Below are positions 52,985-61,666 of a stretch of 64,000 bases of DNA, one piece after another. This DNA comes from Bradyrhizobium canariense (GTDB lineage: Bacteria; Pseudomonadota; Alphaproteobacteria; Rhizobiales; Xanthobacteraceae), in NCBI RefSeq assembly GCF_019402665.1, contig NZ_VSST01000031.1, positions 1 through 64,000 on the forward strand, in the 5' to 3' direction. The notes below the pieces were generated by a model. It ran no database searches. It was not told the DNA's origin and worked only from the letters and a program-made list of their open reading frames with translations. A program made the position numbers and the translations under genes. The stretch's first letter is position 1; every line of letters starts with the position of its first letter.

Positions 52985-54163
52985 ATGTCCAAGAGCTCGT
53001 CCCTCAACAAGGTCTTCGCGGACCTTCCGGTCACCATCTTCGAGGCGATGTCGCAGGCCGCGCGCGACAACGCCGCGATCAATCTCGGCCAGGGCTTCCC
53101 TGATGATCCCGGCCCCGAGGACATCCGCCGCGCCGCGGCCGAGGCTTCGCTGAACGGCTACAACCAGTACCCGTCGATGATGGGCCTGCCGGAGCTGCGC
53201 CAGGCGATCGCGACCCATTACGGCCACTGGCACGGCCTCGAGCTCGATCCGATGAGCGAGGTGATGGTGACCTCCGGCGGCACCGAGGCCCTGACTTCGG
53301 CCATCCTCGCCGTCGTCCAGCCCGGTGACGAGGTGGTGTGCTTCCAGCCGGTGTACGATTCCTACCTGCCGATCATCCGCCAGGCCGGCGGCATTCCGCG
53401 CCTGGTCCGGCTCGAGCCGCCGCATTGGCGGCTGAATGAGGACATGCTGAAAAGCGTCTTCAATTCAAAGACCAAGGCGGTGCTCTTCAACAACCCCCTG
53501 AATCCGTCCGCAGTGGTGTTTCCGCGCGAGGACCTCGAGCTGCTGGCGCGCTACTGCCAGGAGTTCGACGTCATCGCGATCTGCGACGAGGTCTGGGAGC
53601 ACGTCACTTTCGACGAGCACAAGCACATCCCGCTGATCACCATCCCCGGCATGCGCGACCGCACCATCAAGGTCGGCTCTGCCGGCAAGATCTTCTCGCT
53701 GACGGGCTGGAAGATCGGCTTCGTCTGCGCCGCGCCGCCGCTGCTGCGCGTTGCCGCCAAGGTGCACCAGTTCCTGACCTTCACCACCGCGCCGAACCTC
53801 CAGGCCGCCGTCGCTTACGGGCTCGGCAAGCCGGACGAGTATTTCCTGTCGATGCGCAAGGACCTGGCGCGGAGCAGGGACCGCCTCGCCAAGGGACTGG
53901 AGAGCCTCGGCTTCCCGGTGCTGAAGTCGCAGGGCACCTACTTCCTCACCGTCGACCTGTCCCCGCTCGGGCTGAACGAGAGCGACACCGAGTTCTGCTG
54001 GCGGATCGTGAAGGACTACAAGGTCGCGGCAATTCCGGTGTCGGCCTTCTACGAGCAGGACCCTGTGACCTCGGTGGTGCGCTTCTGCTTTGCCAAGAAG
54101 GACGAGACGCTCGACACCGCGCTGGAGCGGCTGTCGGACGCGGTGCGCGGGCGCAAGAGGTAG
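52985..54163 (+). CDS. PLP-dependent aminotransferase, class I/II
   Basis: 392 aa fold-type I enzyme. PLP lysine in SAGKIFSLTGWKIGF, DEVWEHVTFD (Asp binding the pyridine N, Tyr/His), NNPLNPSAVVF and the C-terminal VVRFCFAKKDETL with the carboxylate-binding Arg. Opens INLGQGFPDDPGPEDI, as in kynurenine/methionine aminotransferases (YbdL/KAT-like). The substrate is probably a hydrophobic or sulfur amino acid. Co-transcribed with the rhodanese. Confidence 0.9.
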   Translation: MSKSSSLNKVFADLPVTIFEAMSQAARDNAAINLGQGFPDDPGPEDIRRAAAEASLNGYNQYPSMMGLPELRQAIATHYGHWHGLELDPMSEVMVTSGGTEALTSAILAVVQPGDEVVCFQPVYDSYLPIIRQAGGIPRLVRLEPPHWRLNEDMLKSVFNSKTKAVLFNNPLNPSAVVFPREDLELLARYCQEFDVIAICDEVWEHVTFDEHKHIPLITIPGMRDRTIKVGSAGKIFSLTGWKIGFVCAAPPLLRVAAKVHQFLTFTTAPNLQAAVAYGLGKPDEYFLSMRKDLARSRDRLAKGLESLGFPVLKSQGTYFLTVDLSPLGLNESDTEFCWRIVKDYKVAAIPVSAFYEQDPVTSVVRFCFAKKDETLDTALERLSDAVRGRKR

Positions 54164-54168
54164 GAGAG

Positions 54169-55275
54169 ATGACGAACGTCAGCCGCTTTGGTTTTGGCCT
54201 CGCGATCGCCGCCGCGCTGACGTTGCTCTCCGCCCCCGCAGGGGCCGAGGAGCGGGTCGTCAACTTCTACAATTGGTCGAACTACGTGGCGCCCGACGTT
54301 CTCGAGGCCTTCACCAAGGAGACCGGCATCAAGGTGGTCTACGACACTTTTGATGCCAACGAGACCCTGGAGACGCGCCTGATGGCCGGCAAATCCGGCT
54401 ATGACGTCGTGGTGCCCACCGCCTATTTCCTCCAGCGCCAGATCAAGGCCAACATCTTCCAGAAGCTCGACAAGTCGGAGCTCCCGAACCTGGCCAATGC
54501 CTGGCCGGTGGTGACCGAACGTCTCGCGATCTACGATCCCGGCAATGTCTACGCTGCCAATTACATGTGGGGCACGACGGGCATCGGCTACAACGTCGCA
54601 AAACTGAAGCAGATTCTCGGAGCGGATGCGAAGATCGACAGCTGGGACATCGTGTTCAAGCCGGAGAACCTTGCCAAGTTCAAGGATTGCGGCGTGCACA
54701 TGTTAGACTCCGCCGACGACATCTTTCCAGCGGCGTTGAACTATCTCGGGCTCGATCCGAACTCGACCAAGCAGGCCGACCTCGAAAAGGCCGCCGATGT
54801 CGTCGCCAAGGTGCGGCCCTCCGTGCGCAAGTTTCATTCGTCCGAATATTTAAGCGCGCTCGCCACCGGCGAGATCTGCTTCGTGGTCGGCTGGTCCGGC
54901 GACATCATGCAGGCCCGCGCCCGCGCTGCCGAAGCCAAAAGCGGCATCGAGATCGGCTACGCCATCCCGAAGGAGGGCGCGCAGATGTTCTTCGACAATC
55001 TCGCGATCCCCGCGGACGCCAGGAACGTTAGGGAGGCCTACGAGCTGATCAACTATCTCTACCGTCCGGACGTGGCCGCCAAGAATACAGACTTCCTGTC
55101 CTACGCCAACGGCAACCTCGCCAGCCAGAAGCTGGTCGACCCGAAGATCCTGAACGACAGGAACATCTATCCGGACGAGGCGACGCTCGCAAAGCTGTTC
55201 GTGATCACGGCGCGTGATCCGGCGACCCAGCGGGTTATCAATCGGCTCTGGACCAGGGTGAAGACGGGAAGGTGA
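54169..55275 (+). CDS. Spermidine/putrescine-type periplasmic binding protein
   Basis: 368 aa. Signal peptide (GFGLAIAAALTLLSAPAGAEE) then VVNFYNWSNYVAPDVLEAF, the PotF/PotD signature, with TFDANETLETRLMAGKSGYDVVVPT and the aspartate/tyrosine-rich site LVDPKILNDRNIYPDEATL. PotF-like putrescine binding is the best guess. No permease or ATPase genes are next to it in this window, so it may be an orphan binding protein or its partners lie elsewhere. It starts 5 bp after the aminotransferase. Confidence 0.9.
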   Translation: MTNVSRFGFGLAIAAALTLLSAPAGAEERVVNFYNWSNYVAPDVLEAFTKETGIKVVYDTFDANETLETRLMAGKSGYDVVVPTAYFLQRQIKANIFQKLDKSELPNLANAWPVVTERLAIYDPGNVYAANYMWGTTGIGYNVAKLKQILGADAKIDSWDIVFKPENLAKFKDCGVHMLDSADDIFPAALNYLGLDPNSTKQADLEKAADVVAKVRPSVRKFHSSEYLSALATGEICFVVGWSGDIMQARARAAEAKSGIEIGYAIPKEGAQMFFDNLAIPADARNVREAYELINYLYRPDVAAKNTDFLSYANGNLASQKLVDPKILNDRNIYPDEATLAKLFVITARDPATQRVINRLWTRVKTGR

Positions 55276-55917
55276 GACGCCGCGGTCGTGCTGGGATTAA
55301 CCCGGCAAGTCATTTTCTGCAAAACAACCCCATCACAGTAGAATCGCGACTGGCGCGCCGCTGGCAGTGCCCAAGCCGTAGTGCGGCTTGGCTTAATCGA
55401 CGCGCCGGCGCAATGACCCGAAGCAGCGCGCGTGCGGGCGCGAAATGAAGCGCGATGGAGGCCGAACGCGCGTGACGTCACAGGCTCCGGTCATTTGCCT
55501 CGTCGGCAAAACAGCGGCAAATTGCATCGTGGCCATCGGGCTTAGATAAGTGACGCGCTGGACGCGTAGCCGTCAGGTCGATCAATCGTTCGCAGCAACT
55601 TCTTGAATTTCTTGCCACTGGAACACAAGCACGGATCATAAACCTTCGTGTTCGCGGCAAGCTCGACCGCACTGCTGTCTCGGCGAAGCCCAGGGGTCAT
55701 GCGCCGCTGTTTGCGCATACGCAAACCCCCGTCCAACGAAGGAGAAGTTTGTGCAAAGGAGCTTGCGTGCTCCGACGTCAATACCGAATTACCGTCTCAT
55801 GGCCCCCACCGGATCGTTGAAAAAGCTCAACCTAGGCTAGACGGCGCCTGGCCGAGGTGAAACAGTACGACCTTTCAATCGTGGGATGAATTTAACGTCG
55901 GGAGTTTGGGGGCTGCT
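55276..55917. other. Accessory intergenic segment with palindromes
   Basis: 642 bp before the lipoprotein/protease-nuclease unit. It contains a perfect hairpin CCAAGCCG-tagtg-CGGCTTGG (55371-55391), a GC-rich palindrome region around it, and the SEC-C-like relic on the minus strand. No confident full-length gene is present. The texture is patchy, as in degraded or transferred DNA. Confidence 0.55.
55542..55781 (-). pseudogene. Degenerate SEC-C motif fragment
   Basis: 79-residue minus frame. Near its C-terminus, VYDPCLCSSGKKFKKLL is recognisably the SEC-C zinc motif (usually DPCPCGSGKKFKKCC), but the last two Cys are now LeuLeu and a Pro/Gly pair is changed, so zinc binding should be lost. 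SEC-C motifs end SecA and occur as stand-alone domains in many proteins. The rest of the frame is not recognisable. It is either a relic or a diverged small protein. Confidence 0.4.
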
Positions 55918-56973
55918 TTGTTTAAGTGTGCATTTGTGCTGTCATCCGTTTTCTTGTCCGTGTTGTGTGGGGCTTGTACCCGAGCCGAGCTCGTGAACAA
56001 GGCCGATGCTTACGACGCGGCCATCTGGGACTCCAACAATAGGCAAATCCTGTTGAATGCCGTTCGTGCGAGCCAGCGCGCGCCTATGTCGTTCGTGGGG
56101 CTCGGCGATGTCTCCGCCAGTCCGGTGTTCTCAGGCAGCACCAACGGTACTTTCAATTTAAGCCCGAGTGCCCTCACAGGCTACTCTTTGAATCCTACCG
56201 TGTCCTATGGAGGAGGGTTCACGTCGTTCCAGATGAACAATCTGAACCATGTGCAGTTTGCGAGCACGATGCATCAGCCATTGAGCCGCAAGATCGTTGA
56301 TTACTTCAATTCAGAGAAGTGGCCCGAAGAAGTCGTTCAGCGCATCCTTTTTCAGCGGGTTGAATTGACACCTGCAGAATATACCAAGGCTCGCAGCATG
56401 AAGGACCTCAAATGCCGCGAGTCCGATCCGCGCACCATGGAAATATGCCGTCAAATTGCGGAAGATGAATATCTACAGGACCATTCCGAATTCAATTGTC
56501 CGCCGCCCCGCCTCTCGAAGGGACGCTACGAATTTGTCAACTCGGCACGTGAATTCTGCTCGATGAACCAGTTTCAGATTTTGCTGAGAACATACCGACT
56601 GTTGGGTTATGAATTCAAATCCACCTACATGCGGTCGGCAGAAGGCATTCTATATTTCTTGGGCGAACTCATCGCTGCGCAGAACTACTCGGCACAAGGT
56701 TATGAGCCGAAGGTCCTTCTCGGAGGCCCGGACGGACACCATCATCTGGTGAACTTGTTTGTCGTCAGGCGCGGCAACCCCGGACCACCGGTCGCGGCCG
56801 TACAAGTCAATTTCAACGGTGAAGACTTTTTCATACCGCGACCGCAGCTCGGCGCTCTTGATGAAGACCGATCGCTTCAGGTGCTTGATCTCGCCGCGAC
56901 GGCGATCGTCTTGGCCACCCTCAAGGAAGACTTGCCGAAATCGAGCAATATCAACTTGGTCTCGGCACGGTAA
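55918..56973 (+). CDS. Probable lipoprotein upstream of protease-nuclease
   Basis: 351 aa from TTG 55918, which has GGGGG five bases upstream; TTG at 55906 is the alternative. The N-terminus FKCAFVLSSVFLSVLCGACTR is a signal segment with a lipobox-like Cys (LCGAC). The mature part contains IWDSNNRQILLNAVRASQRAPMSFVGLGDVSASP and later TYMRSAEGILYFLGELIAA and AAVQVNFNGEDFFIPRP. No known domain is recognised. Codons are less GC-biased than the surrounding core genes. 80 bp before the protease-nuclease on the same strand; likely its partner or immunity/anchor factor. Confidence 0.7.
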   Translation: MFKCAFVLSSVFLSVLCGACTRAELVNKADAYDAAIWDSNNRQILLNAVRASQRAPMSFVGLGDVSASPVFSGSTNGTFNLSPSALTGYSLNPTVSYGGGFTSFQMNNLNHVQFASTMHQPLSRKIVDYFNSEKWPEEVVQRILFQRVELTPAEYTKARSMKDLKCRESDPRTMEICRQIAEDEYLQDHSEFNCPPPRLSKGRYEFVNSAREFCSMNQFQILLRTYRLLGYEFKSTYMRSAEGILYFLGELIAAQNYSAQGYEPKVLLGGPDGHHHLVNLFVVRRGNPGPPVAAVQVNFNGEDFFIPRPQLGALDEDRSLQVLDLAATAIVLATLKEDLPKSSNINLVSAR

Positions 56974-57053
56974 TCCAGCGCGCACTACGGTTCATTCGCT
57001 CTGATTGTCGCATAAATGAAACTTGCGACATCTAACCTGTCTTCGGAGGCGAC

Positions 57054-59186
57054 ATGTCTGAAATCGATAGAGCCCGCGACCGCAGATTAGAAGTCGTGCG
57101 CACTGCCGCCAAACGCTGGCAAGCCCGCACACAGAGCCGAACGTCCGATGCCGCTACGATCGCGCGTTCGGGGCCGGGCACGGCGGACAGTCCGATGCGG
57201 CAGGCGAGGTTTGCCGTACGGCAAGACCTTCTGGCGCATGCCGCCAATCTCCGCGAACGAGGCCGACTTCCAATCTTCATCGAGCGAAAAATTGGTCCGA
57301 CACTCGACTTGATTTCAATGGCACCGAGCGAGGCGGCCCGCAAGGTTGGGCGACCCGTCGCTCGCATCGTCAGCTCTGTCGATCCAAGGGTCCAACCGGA
57401 GGGGTTTGCGTCGGGGTTCCTGGTCTCGCCGAGGCTGCTTTTGACGAACTGTCACGTGTTTCCAGATGCAGCCTCGTCTCACGGTACTGGCGCCAATTTC
57501 TTGCACGAGTTCGACGAGCATGGTCTCAAGGTGGGTGTGACGTTTGCGATCGATGCCAGCAGCTTCTTTGTCTGTGACAATCATCTTGATTTTGCCTTGG
57601 TCGGGGTTAGCCCCATCGCGAATACGGGTGAGCCGATCGAGAGCCTCGGAGCAATCCCGCTCTCGGAGGCAACGTCCAAAGTCCTCAAGGGCTACCCCAT
57701 TGAGGTGATCCAGTATCCTGACGGCGGTGGCAAGCAATATGCCATCATGAACAACCGGCTGCTCGACGTTCTCGATGAAGGCTTCCTACATTACGAGACC
57801 GATACTTTGGAGGGATCATCAGGATCGCCGGCCTTCAGTGAGGCGTGGGAACTGGTTGCCCTTCACCACGCCGGGATACCTGAAATGCGGGGCGATGACA
57901 TCGTCGCAACCGATGGCTCCGTCTGGACCGAAGATATGGGTGAAGACAAGGTTCATTGGGTCGCCAACGAGGGTATCCGCATCAGCTCAATCGTCCAGGC
58001 GTTGGGCAAGGTCAAATTGACCGATGCCAAACAGGCGAAAATCCTAAGCGATCTGCTCGCGGGCACGACGGACCCCGCCGATGATGTCAGTCAAATGCTG
58101 AGGGGAGCCGCTCCTACCAGTGTCTTTGCGGCAAGCTCTGGCGGCTCGGAAAACAACCAATTACTAACCCAAAGAGTGGCATTTGAGGAGAGAAGCATGT
58201 CCGGTACAAACATGAATTTTAGTGGCCCTGTCACCATCCATGTTTATGCGGAGCAAACGGCTCCGCCACAGCCGGGTGCGGAGTCCGCTGTCGCCGCCCT
58301 CGAAAAGACGTTGCGGTTCGATCCGAACTATGAGGATCGCGAGGGTTATCAAGAAGCATTCTTGGGTACTGACGTGGTCGTACCCGTTCCAGGAATCGTG
58401 GCCGCGCGGTCTGGCGAGATGTACAAGGAAAATGGTGAAATCCTAATTCTCAAATATCACCACTATAGCCTTGCGATGAATAAAGCTCGTAGGCTCCAGA
58501 TGTGGTCGGCCGCAAATGTGGACTACAATCCCGATCTTCGAAAACAAAATGGTCGGGCATTTTTCGGAACCGACCGCTGGGTCGCCGATCCGCGGATACC
58601 CAACAAATTCCAAATTGCCGATCCAGATTTCTATAAGCCTGCCGGGCAGATCGATCGTGGACATATCGTTCGCCGCGAGGATAGCGCCTGGGGCGAAACC
58701 GCAAAAGAACTCGAGTTCTCGAACTCGGACACCTTTCATTGGACGAATTGCACGCCACAGCACCAGGCTTTCAATCGTGAGTCCCCCGGGTCGGCGTACG
58801 GCGGCATCAAGGGCCTGTGGGGCGGCTTCGAGGCCTATATTCAAAAGAGCCTGCAGCACGATGATACGAGGGCTTGCATCATCGCTGGGCCGATCCTCGC
58901 CGCCGATGATCCAACGGCGGACTTCGGCTCAGGACCGATCGCTTACCCTGTTCTGTTCTGGAAGGTTGTGGCGGTGGCCGCCAAGGACGCTGGAAGCCGA
59001 TCGCGGCTCTTAACCTACGGCTTCCTTCTTAGTCAGAAGAACGTGGTCGACGATTTCGGCATCGAGTTTGCCCCCGGTCAGTATGCTCGGTATCAGCGGC
59101 CACTTGCCGAAATTGCCGAGCTTGCAGGTGTCACTTTTGATGAAAGACTTCTGGCCGCCGATGCCAAGGCACAAGCCGGAGCCTGA
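57054..59186 (+). CDS. Trypsin-like serine protease fused to DNA/RNA non-specific endonuclease
   Basis: 710 aa. ATG 57054 has TCGGAGGC upstream. Residues 1-95 are a charged helical N-terminus without signal peptide. Residues ~100-330 are an S1/V8-like protease: His134 in LTNCHVFP, Asp179 in DNHLDFALVG, Ser256 in EGSSGSPAF. Residues 335-385 are a linker. Residues ~410-690 are a NUC1 (endonuclease G) domain with DRGH at 534-537, Asn565 in HWTNCTPQHQAFN and Glu576. All catalytic residues are present. A ribosome-binding site and ATG at residue 382 lie between the two domains. This domain pairing suggests proteolytic control of a toxic nuclease. GC is lower than in neighbouring core genes. A defence role is inference. 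Confidence 0.88.
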   Translation: MSEIDRARDRRLEVVRTAAKRWQARTQSRTSDAATIARSGPGTADSPMRQARFAVRQDLLAHAANLRERGRLPIFIERKIGPTLDLISMAPSEAARKVGRPVARIVSSVDPRVQPEGFASGFLVSPRLLLTNCHVFPDAASSHGTGANFLHEFDEHGLKVGVTFAIDASSFFVCDNHLDFALVGVSPIANTGEPIESLGAIPLSEATSKVLKGYPIEVIQYPDGGGKQYAIMNNRLLDVLDEGFLHYETDTLEGSSGSPAFSEAWELVALHHAGIPEMRGDDIVATDGSVWTEDMGEDKVHWVANEGIRISSIVQALGKVKLTDAKQAKILSDLLAGTTDPADDVSQMLRGAAPTSVFAASSGGSENNQLLTQRVAFEERSMSGTNMNFSGPVTIHVYAEQTAPPQPGAESAVAALEKTLRFDPNYEDREGYQEAFLGTDVVVPVPGIVAARSGEMYKENGEILILKYHHYSLAMNKARRLQMWSAANVDYNPDLRKQNGRAFFGTDRWVADPRIPNKFQIADPDFYKPAGQIDRGHIVRREDSAWGETAKELEFSNSDTFHWTNCTPQHQAFNRESPGSAYGGIKGLWGGFEAYIQKSLQHDDTRACIIAGPILAADDPTADFGSGPIAYPVLFWKVVAVAAKDAGSRSRLLTYGFLLSQKNVVDDFGIEFAPGQYARYQRPLAEIAELAGVTFDERLLAADAKAQAGA
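58185..58199 (+). promoter_or_regulatory. Internal Shine-Dalgarno site and in-frame ATG
   Basis: GAGGAGAG (58185-58192), then AAGC and ATG at 58197-58199, in frame with the long protein (codon 382). Spacing from GGAG to ATG is six bases, ideal. Translation here would give a 329-residue nuclease without the protease. It coincides with the end of the inter-domain linker. Confidence 0.55.
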
Positions 59187-59335
59187 TTGCGACCGACTGC
59201 GCGGCTGCGGCCCGGCACGACCTGGCTCAACGTCTCGCCGCCGATGAAGAACGCGCAAGTCCGATCTGTATCGCAGCCTGGGGTCGCGTCGTTCAGGCCG
59301 AAGTCGGCGCGGAACTGCCGGAGCGGTGAGTTCTC

Positions 59336-59418
59336 CGTCATCCGGGATGGTGCGTCAGCACCAGACCCGGAATCTCGAGATTCCGGGTTCGATGCTTTCG
59401 CATCGTCCCGGAAAGACG
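59336..59418. repeat. Cloverleaf-shaped palindromic repeat
   Basis: Outer arms (CGTCATCCGGGA... and ...TCCCGGAAAGACG) enclose three hairpins: GGTGC-GTCA-GCACC, a 22-bp perfect palindrome at 59366-59387 (CCCGGAATCTC and its complement) and GATGC-TTTC-GCATC. It lies at the 3' end of lpxXL. The sequence family is common in Bradyrhizobium genomes. Confidence 0.8.
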
Positions 59419-59427
59419 ATCGAGCGC

Positions 59428-60360
59428 CTACCGCCACCTTCGGTGCAGCCACAGCCACTGCTCGGGATGCTCGCGCACCCAGCCTTCCACCACGCTCGTG
59501 ATCGCCTGGGTCGTGCCCTGGATGTCGATCTTGCCGTCGGCGTCGCGCACCGGCTGGACCTCTTCGGTGATCTCGGCGGTGAAGCGGCCGCCGGGCAGGC
59601 GGATGACGCGGACGCCGTGGATCGGGCATTCGACCTGGCGCAACAGGCGCGCCAGCATTGGATTGGCGCGGGTCTTGCGGCCGAAGAAGGTGACCTCGAC
59701 GCCGCCGGTCAGATATTGGTCGATCAGCATCGCGACGTGCTTGCCGTCTTTGAGCGCCTGCGCGAGCCGCAGCGGCGCGTCGCGCCCCGCGGGGATCAGT
59801 GTGCCCATGTTGACCTGGCGCATCTCCTGGATGATGCGGTCGGCGGAGGCGATGTTCGGGCGGCGGTAGAGGATCGCCGCATCGAGCCCGTGTGCGACGG
59901 CGGCGAGCGCCGGCAATTCCCAATTGGCCAGATGCGCGGCGAAGATCAGCGCCGGCTTGCCGTCGTCGCGGATGCGGTCGAACAGCTCGATGCTGCGGTC
60001 GGGCAGTTCGATCCGGCTGTTGTCGGGATGATCGCGGTCATAATCCCAGACGTGGTCCATGTGGGCGAATTCGGCGCCGACGCGGCCGAGATTGTCCCAG
60101 ACGCCCATCAGGATGGATTCGATTTCCTCGGGCGACTTGTCCGGAAAGGCGGCGGTGAGATTGGCGCGGCCGATGCGGTGCTCGCGAAGGCGCGGCCCGA
60201 TCAGCCTGGTGGCGCGTGCGAAAAAGTCCGAGGTCTTGGCCGGATCGAAGTAACGCGTGGTGCGCAACATGCCGACGGTGGCAGCCCCGATCAGGCCTCC
60301 ACCGATCGATTTGGCCGTCTGCCGCGCGCGCGCCTTCGTCCTCGCAGGAAGCAGCGCCAT
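59428..60360 (-). CDS. lpxXL: Lipid A acyltransferase LpxXL (HtrB/LpxL family)
   Basis: 310 aa. The acyltransferase H(x)4D/E motif is HLANWE; further HtrB-like segments are GRVGAEFAHMDHVWDYDRDHP and DGKHVAMLIDQYLTGGVEV. It transfers the very-long-chain (omega-1)-hydroxy fatty acid from AcpXL to lipid A. Last gene of the acpXL operon, with its start only 8 bp after fabF1XL. ATG 60360. Confidence 0.9.
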   Translation of the reverse strand: MALLPARTKARARQTAKSIGGGLIGAATVGMLRTTRYFDPAKTSDFFARATRLIGPRLREHRIGRANLTAAFPDKSPEEIESILMGVWDNLGRVGAEFAHMDHVWDYDRDHPDNSRIELPDRSIELFDRIRDDGKPALIFAAHLANWELPALAAVAHGLDAAILYRRPNIASADRIIQEMRQVNMGTLIPAGRDAPLRLAQALKDGKHVAMLIDQYLTGGVEVTFFGRKTRANPMLARLLRQVECPIHGVRVIRLPGGRFTAEITEEVQPVRDADGKIDIQGTTQAITSVVEGWVREHPEQWLWLHRRWR

Positions 60361-60368
60361 GCGTCCGG

Positions 60369-61646
60369 TCAGGCCGGTTCGCGGGTCAGGATCAGCGAGG
60401 CGTTCTGGCCGCCGAAGCCGAACGAGTTCGACATCACCGCGGTGACGCGGGCATCGCGTGCCTTGTTGCCGACGACGTCGAACAGGATCGTGGGATCCGG
60501 ATTGTCGTAGTTGATCGTCGGCGGGATGCGCTGATGCTCCAGCGTGAGCAGCGAGAAGATCGCCTCGACCGCGCCGGCGGCCGAGATGGTGTGGCCGACC
60601 ATCGACTTGTTGGAGGTAACCGGAATCTTCGACACGAGTTCGCCGAACACGGCCGATGTCGTATTGTATTCCATCTTGTCGTTCTCGGGCGTCGCGGTGC
60701 CGTGCGCGTTGATGTGGTCGATCTGGTCCGGCGTCATGCTGGCATCGGCCAGCGTCTTGTTCATGCAGCCGATGATCGGCTTGCCGTCGGGCGACGAGCG
60801 GGTGCGATGGAAGGAATCGGTGAGCTCGCCGCAGCCGGCGATCACGCCGAGGATTTTTGCGCCGCGCGCGGCGGCGGCTTCATAGCTTTCGAGCACCAGC
60901 GCACCTGCGCCTTCGGCCATGACAAAACCGTCGCGGTTCTTGGAGAAGGGACGGGAGGCCGCCTGCGGCGGGTCATTCTGGGTCGACAGCGCCGAGAGCA
61001 GCGAGAAGCGCACGAGCGCCTCCGGATTCACGGTGCCGTCGGTCGCCACGCACAGCGCGGCATCGGTTTCGCCGCGGCGGATCGCCTCGACGCCGAGTTG
61101 GATCGAGGTCGCGCCCGAAGCGCAGGCCGTCGACAACGAGATCGGCGAGCCCTTGGTGCCGAAGGTCTCGGCGAGGTAGGCCGCGACCGAACCGAACATG
61201 AAGCGGTGGTGATAGGCGCTGTACTTGCCGCCGCCGGAGATGCGCAGCAGATCGTCGTAGTTGAAGTCGAGCTTACCGACGGCGCGGCCGAGCTCGCGGC
61301 GCTGCGGCCATTCGACTTCGACAGGTGCGACCGCAAGGAAGAGAGGACCCGGGAAATCCGCCTTGGCGCCGATGCCGGCCTGGTCCAGCGCCTCCTGCGT
61401 CACCAGTTCGGCCATCCGCTCGGACAGGGCGGTGGAGGAGAACGGATCGACGCTGACGAAATCCACCGTGCCGGCCATCGTGGTTTTCAGGCCGTCGACC
61501 GGAAAGCGCGTGATGGTGCGGATGCCGGATTCGCCGGCGACGAGCTTCGCCCAATTGTCGGTCTTGCCGTTGCCGAGCGAGGTCATGATGCCCATGCCGG
61601 TGACGACGACGACGGGACGCCCGAGTTTGTCGCGTGGTGCAGTCAT
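60369..61646 (-). CDS. fabF1XL: Beta-ketoacyl-ACP synthase FabF1XL
   Basis: 425 aa KAS II-type elongation enzyme for VLCFA. Complete Cys-His-His triad: Cys175 in LSTACASGATS, His315 in INAHGTATPEND and His352 in KSMVGHTISAAGA. ATG 61646 with GGGGAT upstream. Elongates acyl chains on AcpXL to C28-type fatty acids, presumably with the cysteine-less partner encoded upstream. Confidence 0.92.
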   Translation of the reverse strand: MTAPRDKLGRPVVVVTGMGIMTSLGNGKTDNWAKLVAGESGIRTITRFPVDGLKTTMAGTVDFVSVDPFSSTALSERMAELVTQEALDQAGIGAKADFPGPLFLAVAPVEVEWPQRRELGRAVGKLDFNYDDLLRISGGGKYSAYHHRFMFGSVAAYLAETFGTKGSPISLSTACASGATSIQLGVEAIRRGETDAALCVATDGTVNPEALVRFSLLSALSTQNDPPQAASRPFSKNRDGFVMAEGAGALVLESYEAAAARGAKILGVIAGCGELTDSFHRTRSSPDGKPIIGCMNKTLADASMTPDQIDHINAHGTATPENDKMEYNTTSAVFGELVSKIPVTSNKSMVGHTISAAGAVEAIFSLLTLEHQRIPPTINYDNPDPTILFDVVGNKARDARVTAVMSNSFGFGGQNASLILTREPA

Positions 61647-61666
61647 GTCGATCCCCGCTTGAGCTG

